In this document: positions 9,991 through 20,360 of the stretch, one piece after another
Position numbering within the stretch: the first letter of the stretch is position 1
Layout: each line of letters starts with the position of its first letter
Assembly: GCF_019097595.1 (NCBI RefSeq)
Contig: NC_080710.1
Span: forward strand, 22,445,780-22,509,779
Length of the DNA: 64,000 nt
Direction: 5' to 3'
Source of the DNA: Hemibagrus wyckioides
Taxonomy: Eukaryota; Chordata; Actinopteri; Siluriformes; Bagridae
The notes under the pieces: model-generated
What the model was told of the DNA's origin: nothing
Databases searched by the model: none
The model's input: the letters and a program-made list of their open reading frames with translations, nothing else
Translations under genes and position numbers: made by a program

Positions 9991-11250
9991 AGAAGCCACT
10001 GATCAATGGAACAACTTTGGAAACAACTTTGGTCAAAAGTTTCGGAAATTGTTGTGCACATGACAGAAACATAAATTGCATACATTGTGTTGACATATAT
10101 GTGCTGTCCATGTAGCAGTGTAGGAGAAGAAAGGAGTCCTGTACCATCCAACAACAATGTTGGACTTGTGAAAAGACATCTCAAAACTTTTAGTAAATAA
10201 AACATTTGCTTATTACATGTAGATTCAAGAAACACATTGTCAACAATCAGAAATACTTAAAGGGGCCTTCACAAATGTGTTAGAAAAAAATAACAGCTAG
10301 AATCAATCTGAGGTTTTACACATTTGTACAACAACATAAGAACCATTTAGCAGACCATCTGCACAAAACAGCTGGCTGGAAAAGTGGTGTGAAGACAACA
10401 GTTTAGAGTTTATTAATAACCTAAATGTATTTTGGGAAAGACCTCCTGTTTTATATCTTCAAGATGGCTGATAGTCAAGCCTGACTGGTTCAGCAGTTTC
10501 ATCCAATATCTTTTAAAACGTAATAAATTTAAAGTCAATCTAAAAAAGATGGTGAGCACTTATCAGTATCTCTCATTCTAGAGACTACTACCCCTTTATT
10601 TTATTATTAAATTTTCATAATGTACATTCAGATGCATTATTTTATTACAGACATCTGTACTACAGTCTAGTGAATCAATTTATAATAATAAAAAAGTATA
10701 ATGCAGCTGTATAATGTTCAGTAATCCATATTTAAATGAAATCATTTGTTAACACTGCAACACTGTGTCACTTCATTCCTATGAAATGATTTTCCTTATT
10801 TCCTTATATATGTTTCTTCTAAGGTACGTCCTATAAAAATTTCTTATTAAACTAAAGTGTCAGTAACCAGTCTTGTTGACTGTTTATTATGTTCACCACC
10901 AAGTAGACACCACTATTAATGAGACAGCTGTCTCATACAGTGATTTTAATTTTAAAATTGACAGCACCTCAAAGTTCATATATACAATTTTACTAATATT
11001 AAAATGCACCTTGTGGTGAATTAAATCTCATTTTACTCGGTCAAATCAGAATATTTATGTTAACACAAAAGCACACAAGAACCTGCTGAACATGTACAGC
11101 TGCAAGTGTGTGTGAAATAATTAACACGGTGTGCTAGTTGGATGCAAGATGCTACATAATAAATGGAAAAGAAAGCCTCTAATTATAGTAATACATTTAT
11201 CTGTTGGTAATGAGTTTTGTGAAGTGGAAGGGTCAACTAACAAAAAACAG
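9991..11250. other. Unique AT-rich DNA, nothing recognised
   Basis: No credible gene. The 106-residue minus-strand frame at 9915-10235 overlaps the LINE scrap antisense and shows no motif. Confidence 0.5.
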
Positions 11251-11322
11251 TACATACATACATACATACATACATACATACATACATACATACATACATA
11301 CATACATACATACATACATACA

Positions 11323-11357
<35 letters not shown>
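11251..11357. repeat. (CATA)n(AAAT)n compound tetranucleotide array
   Basis: TACA/CATA units from 11251 to about 11324, then AAAT units to 11357, directly against the 5' end of a SINE. Confidence 0.95.
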
Positions 11358-11710
11358 GGCGGCATGGTGGCTTAGTGGTTAGCACGTTCGCGTCACACCT
11401 TCAGCGTCCTGGGTTTGAGTCTCACTGTGTGTGTGGAGTTTGCATGTTCTCCCTGTGCTTGGTGGGTTTCCTCCGGGTGCTCGGGTTTCTTCCCACAGTC
11501 CAAAGACATGCTTCTAGGCTGATTGGAGTCTCTAAATTGCCCATAGTGTGTGATTGCGTGAGTGTGTGCCCTGCGATAGGTTGGCACTCCGTCCAGGGTG
11601 TATCCTGCCTTGATGCCCGATGACTCCTGAGTGACGAGTGATGAGGCTCCCTGTGACCCAAGTATAGATCGGATAAGTGGTACAAACAATAAAAAAAATA
11701 AAATAAATGA
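11358..11710 (+). mobile_element. tRNA-derived SINE, nearly full length
   Basis: It begins GGCGGCATGGTGGCTTAG. Box A is TGGCTTAGTGG (11368-11378) and box B GGTTTGAGTCT (11412-11422), the internal RNA polymerase III promoter. The body has the GGAGTTTGCATGTTCTCCC and TCCAGGGTGTATCCTGCC modules found across teleosts. It ends in an AATAAAAAAAATAAAATAAA tail near 11690-11708. A minus-strand 3' piece of the same family closes the window (63920-64000). Long antisense frames here (11393-11800, minus) are shadows. Confidence 0.85.
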
Positions 11711-13216
11711 ACATACAGATGACAAAATTAAATTGGCCACAGATGAGTTGGTTTGTTTTAATGAATTTGGTGTGTTTCTAACATGCTTTAACAGAGCCAA
11801 TATTTAACTTAAGATGTGATTATATAAGCAGGTTATCAGTTGATCAGTTTTACTAGAAGAAATGTAGAAATTATCTTGATCTAAGTTTATATACCATATA
11901 CAAATAAAATTTCAGTGTATAAGTTACCAGACAGTAGCATGCATTAGGCAGGGAAAACACTGAAGACTGGGTGTCCACAACCAGGATTGAAAAACACTGA
12001 CTAATGCTCAAAGGTCTATTCTAGACACCAAAAAATATTATACAGTAATAATAGATTCAGAGCCAAGTAACTGCTTTATGTGAAGAAAGAGACTCTTACA
12101 AGATTTTAAATAATCTGGTCAACAAATAAGATGGTGAACTTCCCATGACCTAGAGAAAAATCATCTGAGTTAGTGCTCATTTTTATCACCTTGGTGGCAG
12201 TTAGTTGATGAAAGGAGCTAGTCTTAAACACAACAAACTCCAAATCAAACCTGCCTGCTGCGATGAAATCCTAAGCATAGACCATCTCCCCTGCTATCCA
12301 GCTATAATCTTTTCTGTGAGTCTGCAACCCACTTTCCAAGCTTTCACCACTTCCTGAGCCAGTGGGAATAAACACAACACACCTAATACCTATAAAGAAA
12401 CAAATGTATGTATGGGTGTGATGGGCCCTGTATATTGTATAGAATCTGTATATTGTATAGAATCAGATCTAAAAAGAGCTCTAGTGGTTTCTGGGATTTG
12501 AGCCTTTCTACAATCAGAAAAAGCAAATTGTATACCCAACCCTTACTAGTTCCAATTAAAGGGGCTCCATGCAGGCTGTCATGTTCAGCAAGTCACTCAA
12601 AAAATGCTTTACATCTGCTCCCACACTACATCACCCTGATCCTTCATTTTCACTCTTAGGGTGGTACCTCTGAGTTGAACTACTTAAATTCACCCAGTTG
12701 CAAACTCCTTGCAATTAAGTTGTTAACACAAGACAGGTCCAGTCTACAATCTAATGTCCAAAATATGTCATCTTTAAAGATAGCATGATATTACTTTTTC
12801 TTTTCTGACCCCAGTACTGAAACTGATCCATTTTTTTTCTTTGAAACCCGCTAAGCTTTAAAATTATTTTTGAACTGAAGTACTTAACTTACAAGTACAT
12901 GCAAAAAATACATAGCTAAAATCACAAAACTTAAGCTTTTTTAAAAAAAAAATATATATATATAATAATAATAATTAAACTATTTTTCACACAAAAATAC
13001 TACAATTACAAATCTAAATAAATATAATTATCTATACATATAATAAAAGCAATCTCAACAAAAAATACAATCAATTCTTCTCATTCTGTAAGAACGCTGT
13101 ATCATGTCATATTTACTATTCCACCTTGTTTGCACAACTTGTTTAGGTGGCATATTCAACTTTACTCAACCATGGTCACATTTTCTGCAGACAGTGTGTG
13201 CGTCACTTATAATTGT
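11711..13216. other. Unique AT-rich DNA with a small tandem duplication
   Basis: No gene or interspersed repeat recognised. An exact 18-bp unit, TGTATATTGTATAGAATC, is repeated twice at 12429-12464. Confidence 0.5.
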
Positions 13217-13412
13217 CTGTGAGAGGGTAGCTCAAGTGATTAAGGTGCTGGGGTGTTGAACAGAAGATTGGGCTTCAAGCTCCAGTACTACCATGCTGCC
13301 ACTGCTGGGCCCCTGAGGCAAGGCCCTTAACCCTCTATGCTCAAGGGGTGCTGCAAAGAAAGATTTGCGCTGTTAATTTATATATGTGACAATAATAAAA
13401 GCTTCTTTATCC
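13217..13412 (+). mobile_element. tRNA-derived SINE, short type
   Basis: Box A-like GTAGCTCAAGTGATTAAGG (13228-13246) and box B-like GGCTTCAAGCTCC (13271-13283) are followed by the CTGGGCCCCTGAGGCAAGGC and CCCTTAACCCTC module common in fish SINEs. The 3' end GTGACAATAATAAAAGCTTC recurs in the 5'-truncated copy at 62455-62571. Confidence 0.8.
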
Positions 13413-15129
13413 AATGTTTTTTTGCCTTAAAAATTAATGGAGTATTGATTTGCTAGTGTATAATGATGACCTTGCTCAAATCAACATTTTCAACTACTCA
13501 AAGCAGTTGGCCATCCAGACACGTTTAACCCTAATTTGTTTAGAGGATATTTTATTTGCATTCCTGAAATGTTTTTTTTTTACCAGGGTTAGGTATTGTG
13601 ACTTGCTATTCCTTTAAGTAAAACTTAACTGCAAGTGCTTTATTAAATTTGTCTTTTTGTGCCTTTAGTCTGTATTCTACCACACAGTGTACATGATAGC
13701 AAATTGCAGATATTTATTCACTGATTTCTGTTATTAACATTGACTACTGTTGTATTGTGTGCCCTACAGTATTTTATAGCACTGTAATGCTGCAAGCAAT
13801 TCTGAAATTTCAGGCTATAATTATTACAGGTGAATATATTCTTTTTTTCACTCAGATCTAATCAATCTTTATTATTATTATTATTTTATTTAGTATCAGA
13901 CCAATACTGTGATTGCTCACTTTCTGTACAGTATGTGCCCTAGCCAATAAACGATGACAACTCCCTACTGGAACCCATTAACACCTTCCAAAACCACAAC
14001 ATCTCTGTCTCTAAGATTTACTGTTTCATCCATTAACAAAATCAATGTCTCCCCACTTAACAGCATACAGTGGAAGCACTTTTCCAGTTTTTGGCCTTCA
14101 TAAAACATTAGATTAGACATAAGAGAATAGTCAGACTGTCAGCCTCAACTTAGGTCATCATCTAGATTTCACTGACCAGAGACTCAAGAGACTGAACTCA
14201 ATCAGTATTTTGGAGTTTCTGTAAAGACTGACATGGAGACTGATGCAAGTCTTTCCCCTGGGATACCTGAACACGTTCCATTCTTCCACAAGCCCTTTAA
14301 GTTTTCAAACATCCTTTACCCTTTTTTTCAGGAAGGAAGAAGTTCTGCCAGATTCCATTCCGAATGGGTCATAAAGAGATCAGAAATACCAGGAAAGGCA
14401 GCTTCCATTTTTGTAGTAGATATGGATATGATTTGGAGTACAGATTAAGGACCTCAGCAGAGAATTTATTGGAAACCTTCCTCAATGTCATGCACCATTT
14501 TTGTAATGTCATCCAGTACCATGCGTCCATGGCCATTCCATTTGTCATTGTCCAAGCACCTCAGGAGTGTATTTAAAGAGTTTAGACTTGTGCATCCCTG
14601 TCAGAGATCAATACAAAAACATGTAAGACACTATTTTAAGCAAAACGAATAGTGTTTATAATTCAACAGATCACTTGAAGTTACAAGTGTGACAAATATT
14701 CTAATTTTATAGTTCTGTAGAGCTGAACACATTAACTGTTTGTGATTTACTGATATGGCCACAAAATGAGAATAAATATGCCTGAGTGGTTTGTTTGGCA
14801 TGGCAAAGAAAGGAGTCACCCAGCATACCCTCTAGTTAGGACATGAATCCAATTCCAAACAGCAGAATTTATGTTTCCATAGACTGCAATACCAAAAAAA
14901 CTAGCAAAAGTTTAGCAGTCAAAAATAAATAAACAAGCAAGTAAACAAACAAACAAACAAACAAACAAAATAGAGTTCCAAGACTTGGCAGCAAAGAACA
15001 TATCTGTAGGCCTCTGGATGAGAAGCAGGAGGAGAAACATCAAATCCTATGCTGAATAGCTCTGCTAATCTTTAGAGAGATACAGTTACAGAGAGTTCAA
15101 ACAGAGTTCCAACAGAGATTCAGAAAAGC
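13413..15129. other. Unique AT-rich DNA, short microsatellites
   Basis: No gene seen. ATT repeats lie at about 13871-13886 and (ACAA)n at about 14944-14968. The frames at 14233-14448 and 14364-14576 lack motifs. Confidence 0.5.
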
Positions 15130-15583
15130 AACACACTATTCTTGTGATTCAAAAGTTTGAGATCACTAGTGAGAATTCCACATCTTTTATTACATCTTAC
15201 ATCTTTTAATGCAAAAATACTCATTACAAGTAATATCACTGACAAAAATGTGAGTGAAAAGTAGAATTGTTATATAATATATAGAAAGATTTACATAAAT
15301 TTCAGAGTTTCTTAGTATTTGGTGAAGCCCCATGGACTCCACAAGTTTATGAAACACTATAGGAGTGTTGGCTAAACACATGCATCAATAGGAGAGATGA
15401 GACATGAGGAAAATCATGTGAAGCATTTAACATCACCAATATCACAAACTTGCTTACATTTTAAAAGGGACCTAGAAATAGTGCAGAATCTTGAATAATA
15501 TCTTCAAGAAATTGAATGTTTATTTTCTTTGTTTTAAAAAATTCTAAAATCTGTTTATAGTCTAAGTCTTTTGAACCCTCTTA
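15130..15583. mobile_element. Possible decayed Tc1-like non-autonomous element
   Basis: The left GATTCAAAAGTTTGAGATCA (about 15148-15167) and the inverse of the right TAGTCTAAGTCTTTTGAACC (about 15559-15578) match at about 14 of 20 positions. An internal TTAGTATTTGGTGAAGCCCC phrase is typical of Tc1 remnants in fish. No transposase frame remains. If real, Tc1 element C inserted at its right edge. Confidence 0.4.
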
Positions 15584-15585
15584 TA

Positions 15586-15614
15586 CACTATATTGCCAAA
15601 AGTATTCGCTCACC
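15586..15614. repeat. Left 29-bp inverted repeat of Tc1 element C
   Basis: Begins CACTATATTGCCAAAAGTAT and is identical to the inverse of 16805-16833. Confidence 0.97.
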
Positions 15615-15665
15615 CATCCAAATAAACAGAATCAGGTGTTCCAATCACTTCCATGGCCACAGGTG

Positions 15666-15673
15666 TATAAAAA
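15666..15673 (+). promoter_or_regulatory. TATA-like box before the Tc1 transposase
   Basis: TATAAAAA lies 47 bases before the ATG at 15720; element B has the equivalent TATAAAAT at 8167-8174. Confidence 0.4.
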
Positions 15674-15719
15674 CAAGCACCTAGGCATGCAGACTGTTTT
15701 TACAAACATTTGTGAAAGA

Positions 15720-16751
15720 ATGGGTCGCTCTCAGGAGCTCAGTGAATTCCAGCGTGGAACTGTGATAGGATGCCACCTGTGCAACAAATCCAGTCGTGAA
15801 ATTTCCTCGCTCCTAAATATTCCACAGTCAACTGTCAGCTGTATTATAAGAACGTGGAAGTGTTTGGGAACGACAGCAACTCAGCCACGAAGTGGTAGGC
15901 CACGTAAACTGACGGAGCGGGGTCAGCGGATGCTGAGGCGCATAGTGCGAAGAGGTCGCCAACTTTCTGCAGAGTCAATCGCTACAGACCTCCAAACTTC
16001 ATGTGGCCTTCAGATTAGCTCAAGAACAGTCCGCAGAGAGCTTCATGGAATGGGTTTCCATGGCCGAGCAGCTGCATCCAAGCCATACATCACCAAGTGC
16101 AATGCAAAGCGTCGGATGCAGTGGTGTAAAGCACGCCGCCACTGGACTCTAGAGCAGTGGAGACGCGTTCTCTGGAGTGACGAATCACGCTTCTTCATCT
16201 GGCAATCTGATGGACGAGTCTGGGTTTGGCAGTTGCCAGGAGAACGGTACTTGTCTGACTGCGTTGTGCCAAGTGTAAAGTTTGGTGGAGGGGGGATTAT
16301 GGTGTGGGGTTGTTTTTCAGGAGCTGGGCTTGGCCCCTTAGTTCCAGTGAAAGGAACTCTGAATGCTTCAGCATACCAAGACATTTTGGACAATTCCATG
16401 CTCCCAACTTTGTGGGAACAGTTTGGAGCTGGCCCCTTCCTCTTCCAACATGACTGTGCACCAGTGCACAAAGCAAGGTCCATAAAGACATGGATGACAG
16501 AGTCTGGTGTGGATGAACTTGACTGGCCTGCACAGAGTCCTGACCTCAACCCGATAGAACACCATTGGGATGAATTAGAGTGGAGACTGAGAGCCAGACC
16601 TTCTCGTCCAACATCAGTGTGTGACCTCACAAATGCGCTTCTGGAAGAATGGTCAAAAATTCCCATAAACACACTCCTAAACCTTGTGGACAGCCTTCCC
16701 AGAAGAGTTGAAGCTGTTATAGCTGCAAAGGGTGGACTGACATCATATTGA
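15720..16751 (+). CDS. Tc1 transposase, full length (343 residues)
   Basis: It catalyses cut-and-paste transposition into TA sites and would act in the nucleus on the element's own 29-bp ends. The start at 15720 ([13 protein letters not shown]) is chosen over the upstream in-frame ATG at 15636 because family members begin here and are about 340 residues long. Residues 1-50 and 60-125 form the two helix-turn-helix parts of the paired-like DNA-binding domain, joined by GRPR (59-62). The basic run RRIVRRGRQ (73-81) could serve nuclear import. The catalytic core has D154 (WSDESRF), the glycine box [14 protein letters not shown] (187-200), D245 ([10 protein letters not shown]) and E280 ([11 protein letters not shown]); 34 residues separate D245 and E280, so it is DD34E. 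It ends GGLTSY. One oddity is H282 in EHHWDEL, where element B and the fragment at 400 both have L. Activity is unproven. Confidence 0.95.
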   Translation: MGRSQELSEFQRGTVIGCHLCNKSSREISSLLNIPQSTVSCIIRTWKCLGTTATQPRSGRPRKLTERGQRMLRRIVRRGRQLSAESIATDLQTSCGLQISSRTVRRELHGMGFHGRAAASKPYITKCNAKRRMQWCKARRHWTLEQWRRVLWSDESRFFIWQSDGRVWVWQLPGERYLSDCVVPSVKFGGGGIMVWGCFSGAGLGPLVPVKGTLNASAYQDILDNSMLPTLWEQFGAGPFLFQHDCAPVHKARSIKTWMTESGVDELDWPAQSPDLNPIEHHWDELEWRLRARPSRPTSVCDLTNALLEEWSKIPINTLLNLVDSLPRRVEAVIAAKGGLTSY

Positions 16752-16804
16752 ACCCTGTGGATTAGGAATGGGATGTCACTTAAGTTCATATGCGAGTCAA
16801 GGCA

Positions 16805-16833
16805 GGTGAGCGAATACTTTTGGCAATATAGTG
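16805..16833. repeat. Right 29-bp inverted repeat of Tc1 element C
   Basis: Perfect inverse of 15586-15614, followed by TA. Confidence 0.97.
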
Positions 16834-16835
16834 TA

Positions 16836-18543
16836 TGTAGTTCAACAGTGTTTACAATTAAGTGTTCAAAATGGTTAATGAAAAAAGAGAAGAGAGAGAT
16901 CAAACCACATAAGTAATGATGTAGCATCTATACAATACATTTATAGAAGTGTAGAAATTTGTAAAGTAAATGCTATGGCTATAACATATGCTTTACATTA
17001 TTGAGAACTGAGGTCACTTTTTAATCCCCAAGGAAAAATGTCAGAAAGGTGAGAAAAACTACTTTACTCAGACATAGAGGATGTAGCAGTCACAAATTCC
17101 TCTTTTCTATGCAATTCACAATTCCCACTACTGCAAGCCATTTGGTATTGTTTTGTGTTCTCCATGTGCTGTTGTACTTGGATTTGGCCACATGCCTTTG
17201 TTTTGGTTTTGGTTCTGTCTCTTGCCTCATTGGTTGATTACCCTATTGTGTTAATCCTTTCTCTGCTTCACCATAATTAGTTTGGTTATTTATTCCCTGT
17301 TGTTTCTACTTTTCTTTGCAAACTCTTGCCAAATGCATCATGTCGTTCTGAGCATTGTTGCTCTTTATATTGTTTCTGGTTTTCTGACTCTTGTTTGTAC
17401 TTACTGTCTAATCTTTTCTCTTATGTTGCCTACAAATGCATTGACCCTCCTAGGGACAGTGATTTTCAGAATCACCCTTTTAAAGCAAACATTGAGTTTA
17501 TGCCCTTGCCTCCTGCTTTCACTAACTGCACATTCCAGTAACAGTCAGTGGTTTAATTGGTCCATTTACAATGTAATCATCTTATTAAGTGACACTGCTT
17601 TACCAAGTTCAGTCCCTTCTGCAAAAGCACACTTGCACTTTTCCCTTTCTTTACTCACACACAAGACAGTGAGATAAGCCCTAATCATTCTCCATATGTC
17701 AAGTGAGATCTCTTGATCACACTGTTATCCTCATGCTTCACCTCCAACCCAACTGGGACGAAGTATGAATAAGAGGCTCTCATACTTCAAGCTTGGCTGG
17801 GGATCAGTGGAGATGTGAAGAGGCAAATTCACCAGATGAAGAGAAGGAGAGAGGAAGAGAAGTGATGAGGGCAGATGAGAGCACACAAGGAGCTTTTTAA
17901 ATGGCTGATCAAAGGCTGAACTTCCACTGGGTGCACTGACTTTGACAAAGGCAGCAGGTTACAGGTTACAGGCTTAATCAACTCTGAGGAGGACAAGGGC
18001 ACGAAGTTGTCATGTTTTTCACTGCATGAACACTCATAGGCATACAGACAGTGTTTACCTTCTCTGGGCAGATTGTCTGCAGAGCTGCAGGAGGTGCGCT
18101 TGAACCACAAAATATTTAGATGTCTGATGAATGCAAAACTGAGACTGTTGTAGCATCTTCATGCGGCAAAATATTTTATAAAACAACAAAGACAGTGATG
18201 ACAATCTAAAAAAGTTTTAACTTGGTTCCACTGACCATAATTCATTCTTAGTGAGAGGCACCTGGACAGACAAAGCAACATGGGAGCCTAAGAACCTATT
18301 GTCCATGTGCCTAACCACCACAGAGTTGAGGCTGTGACACAAGAATAGCTTGAGCCTTAACTTACTGTTAATAGTTCGGGGACATTGTGATGCTATTTCT
18401 GTTCAGATCTGCTATGAATGATGACTTTAGCAACTATATTATTACAGACATGTCAGCTGCAGATTTAAGAGATATTATTAATCACCCTCGTAAGTATGCT
18501 TATTTTTTGCTTATTTTATTAAAACAATGTGTGGACATGGTGG
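16836..18543. other. Unclassified DNA, no gene supported
   Basis: The T-rich stretch 17100-17540 has the look of retroelement 3' untranslated DNA (many TTGTTT, CCTGTTGTTT and CTCTTGCC words), but I cannot assign it. A 131-residue frame at 17282-17677 is hydrophobic and low in complexity, with no motif. 17700-18540 holds nothing recognised. Confidence 0.4.
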
Positions 18544-18637
18544 TCAATTTAATTTAATTTAATTTAATTTAATTTAATTTCATTTCATTTCATTTAGATT
18601 AATTTCATTTTATTTCATTTTGTTTTATTTTATTTAC
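18544..18637. repeat. (AATTT)n/(CATTT)n pentanucleotide array
   Basis: About eight AATTT units drift into CATTT and then TTTTA-type units, which shows internal decay of one array. Confidence 0.9.
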
Positions 18638-19558
18638 ATGCAGCTTATGGACATGAGCTAGCTACACTTAGTGTTGCTGTCATTAAAGCTACCATGAGAC
18701 ATGTGAGTGATTTTCTGTCTGATGTGAAAATGCTGTGGGAAATCATAACCTAGGAAGAGGAGAGAGGCAGGCAGAGTGGAGAATGATTGTTTGCCCTTAA
18801 CTTGTGATTCATGAGACAGACCGGTGTTTTGTTCATAGCTTCCATCTTTGCATAATGGCTTTTTTTCCTTTTCTCTCCCTTTTGACTGAAAAGGGACAAT
18901 TATGGTACAGGTGCCTTGGTGCACACTAATTGCTACTATGGATGTTTTTGTACAAATATAATGCAACATACACAAAAAGTACACTTGACTTGAAAAGTGG
19001 GTTTTTGGCTTATTTTACGTCTGAGACTTGGGGGGAAGGTAAAAGAATAAAAAATGAATGTGAGGTGGACAATAGATAAATCACTCATTGCTTACATAAC
19101 GAATTGCAGGTGTGTTTTGATTTGCACATCCACAATATGCTGCCATGAAAAAAGGATTATGTACTTTTAAATGCTGTAGTACCAGCATATTTTCCACTAG
19201 ATCTGTAAATTTTAGGTTAAATTGTTATATTTAAACCAGAACAGCTTCATGTACCACAAAGCTCATTTCTCTTCCATAAATCTGATGCCTCACTGATGCA
19301 CATCCTTCTGAATCTCTCTTTTGTAAAATTGCACATGATCCTCTATCTACAGTCTTTTGTAATTACACTGGTTTAATCTCATTTAGAGACCCTTATTTTT
19401 GCTTTCTCTATTTTGTTAGATATTATTGATTTGCAACTCTAAAAGAATGTATCATAGATTATACATATACCAATGATCAATTAATTGAACCAACATACTG
19501 TATTTACTTGACATGCTGTTACATGATAATGCAGTTTCAACTGACTGTATACGCAGTA
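18638..19558. other. Unique DNA, nothing recognised
   Basis: No gene. The 108-residue minus-strand frame at 18658-18984 has no motif. Confidence 0.5.
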
Positions 19559-20005
19559 TATGCATTATGTGGCCAAAAGTTTACGGACACCTGACTCTCA
19601 CACCGGCATGTGATTTTTGATCCCACTGCAGAGTTAGTGCTGCGGTTTGCTATTTTAATACCCTCTTGCATTTATGAAAATCTGAGAAGACTTCACTCTA
19701 GATTTTGGAGCATGGTTGTGGGGATTTACCCTTTCAACCACAAGAGCATTAGTGAGGTCAGGCAAGATGTTGGGCAAGAAGGCTGACATGCAATCGGTTT
19801 TCCAGTTCATCACAGAGGTTTTCAGTGGTGTTGAGGGCAGGGCTTTGTGCAGACCCTTCTTCCACAGTGACCTTGGCAAATCAAATCCAGTGAATAAATC
19901 ACACATACAGTTTCAGTGATGGGAAATCTTAATGCTACAGCATACTGCACAGCTTCCAACGTTTTGGGGGACCATTTGGGGAAAACCAGAGATGGGTATG
20001 ATGGT
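19559..20005 (-). mobile_element. Decayed Tc1-like element (GACACCTGACCATCAC family), truncated
   Basis: It starts with a TATGTGGCCAAAAGTTTACG and GACACC terminal repeat. It continues with antisense transposase C-terminal sequence (GGATTTTGGAGCATGG, then CAACCACAAGAGCATTAGTG, then GTTCATCACAGAGGTTTTCA). The right end stops at GGGTATGATGGTCAGG (about 19990-20005), where another Tc1 fragment begins. Sister copies lie at 37336-37708 and 39332-39874. No frame is open. Confidence 0.75.
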
Positions 20006-20360
20006 CAGGATCATCAACAACTCTTTTTCTGAGGTCCTCAAGAATAACCTTTGTTTGTGCCATAAAGCCCTTCTAAAAATATGTATTGTGATAATCAGAC
20101 TTTGATAGATCCCTGTTCCTTTAATATAAAACAAGGTCATTCACACCTGTTTGTCACCCCATTGATAGAAAACACCTGACTCTAATCAACTGATTTCAGA
20201 GTTTCACATACTTATGCCACTCGCAAATATAAAATATTAGATAACTTTCATAAATAAATAAATAAATGAATAGCCCAAATATAATATTTTGTCTCATTTG
20301 TTCGATTGGGTTCTCTTTAATGAGTTTTAAGATTCATAGAGATCATATCTGGTTTATATA
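20006..20360 (-). mobile_element. 5' part of a different Tc1 element, transposase N-terminus only
   Basis: Read on the minus strand, the ATG at 20063 opens MAQTKVILEDLRKRVVDD, the start of a Tc1 transposase helix-turn-helix. The sequence then breaks at about 20006 against the preceding element. The leader (20064-20230) and a decayed terminal repeat (about 20220-20360, with TTTTGTCTCATTTGTTCGAT) follow. The catalytic domain and the other end are gone. It is the only copy of this family in the window. Confidence 0.75.

Larger units (their letters stand above)
15586..16833 (+). mobile_element. Tc1 element C, 1,248 bp, structurally complete
   Basis: Perfect 29-bp inverted repeats (15586-15614, 16805-16833), each flanked by TA (15584-15585, 16834-16835), and one unbroken transposase gene. 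Nothing essential is visibly missing, so this is the one candidate autonomous transposon in the window. Element B (8087-9330) is its close sister. The leader has TATAAAAA at 15666-15673, about 50 bp before the ATG, a plausible core promoter. Confidence 0.97.

Noticed and set aside
11251..11357. Regularly spaced repeats considered as a CRISPR-like array, together with the 28108-28282 and 40527-40909 repeats
   Set aside because: Simple or twice-repeated units without conserved repeat/variable spacer structure, in a vertebrate genome.
11368..11422. tRNA gene
   Set aside because: Boxes A and B are present but no cloverleaf or anticodon arm is intact, and the body continues as a SINE.
11393..11800. 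135-residue minus-strand frame
   Set aside because: Antisense of the SINE at 11358-11710.
15636..15719. Upstream in-frame ATG as the start of the Tc1 transposase (371 residues)
   Set aside because: The extra 28 residues overlap the TATA-like box and leader, and known Tc1 transposases start at the MGRSQ-type methionine.
17282..17677. 131-residue hydrophobic frame
   Set aside because: T-rich, low-complexity translation in DNA that looks like retroelement untranslated sequence.
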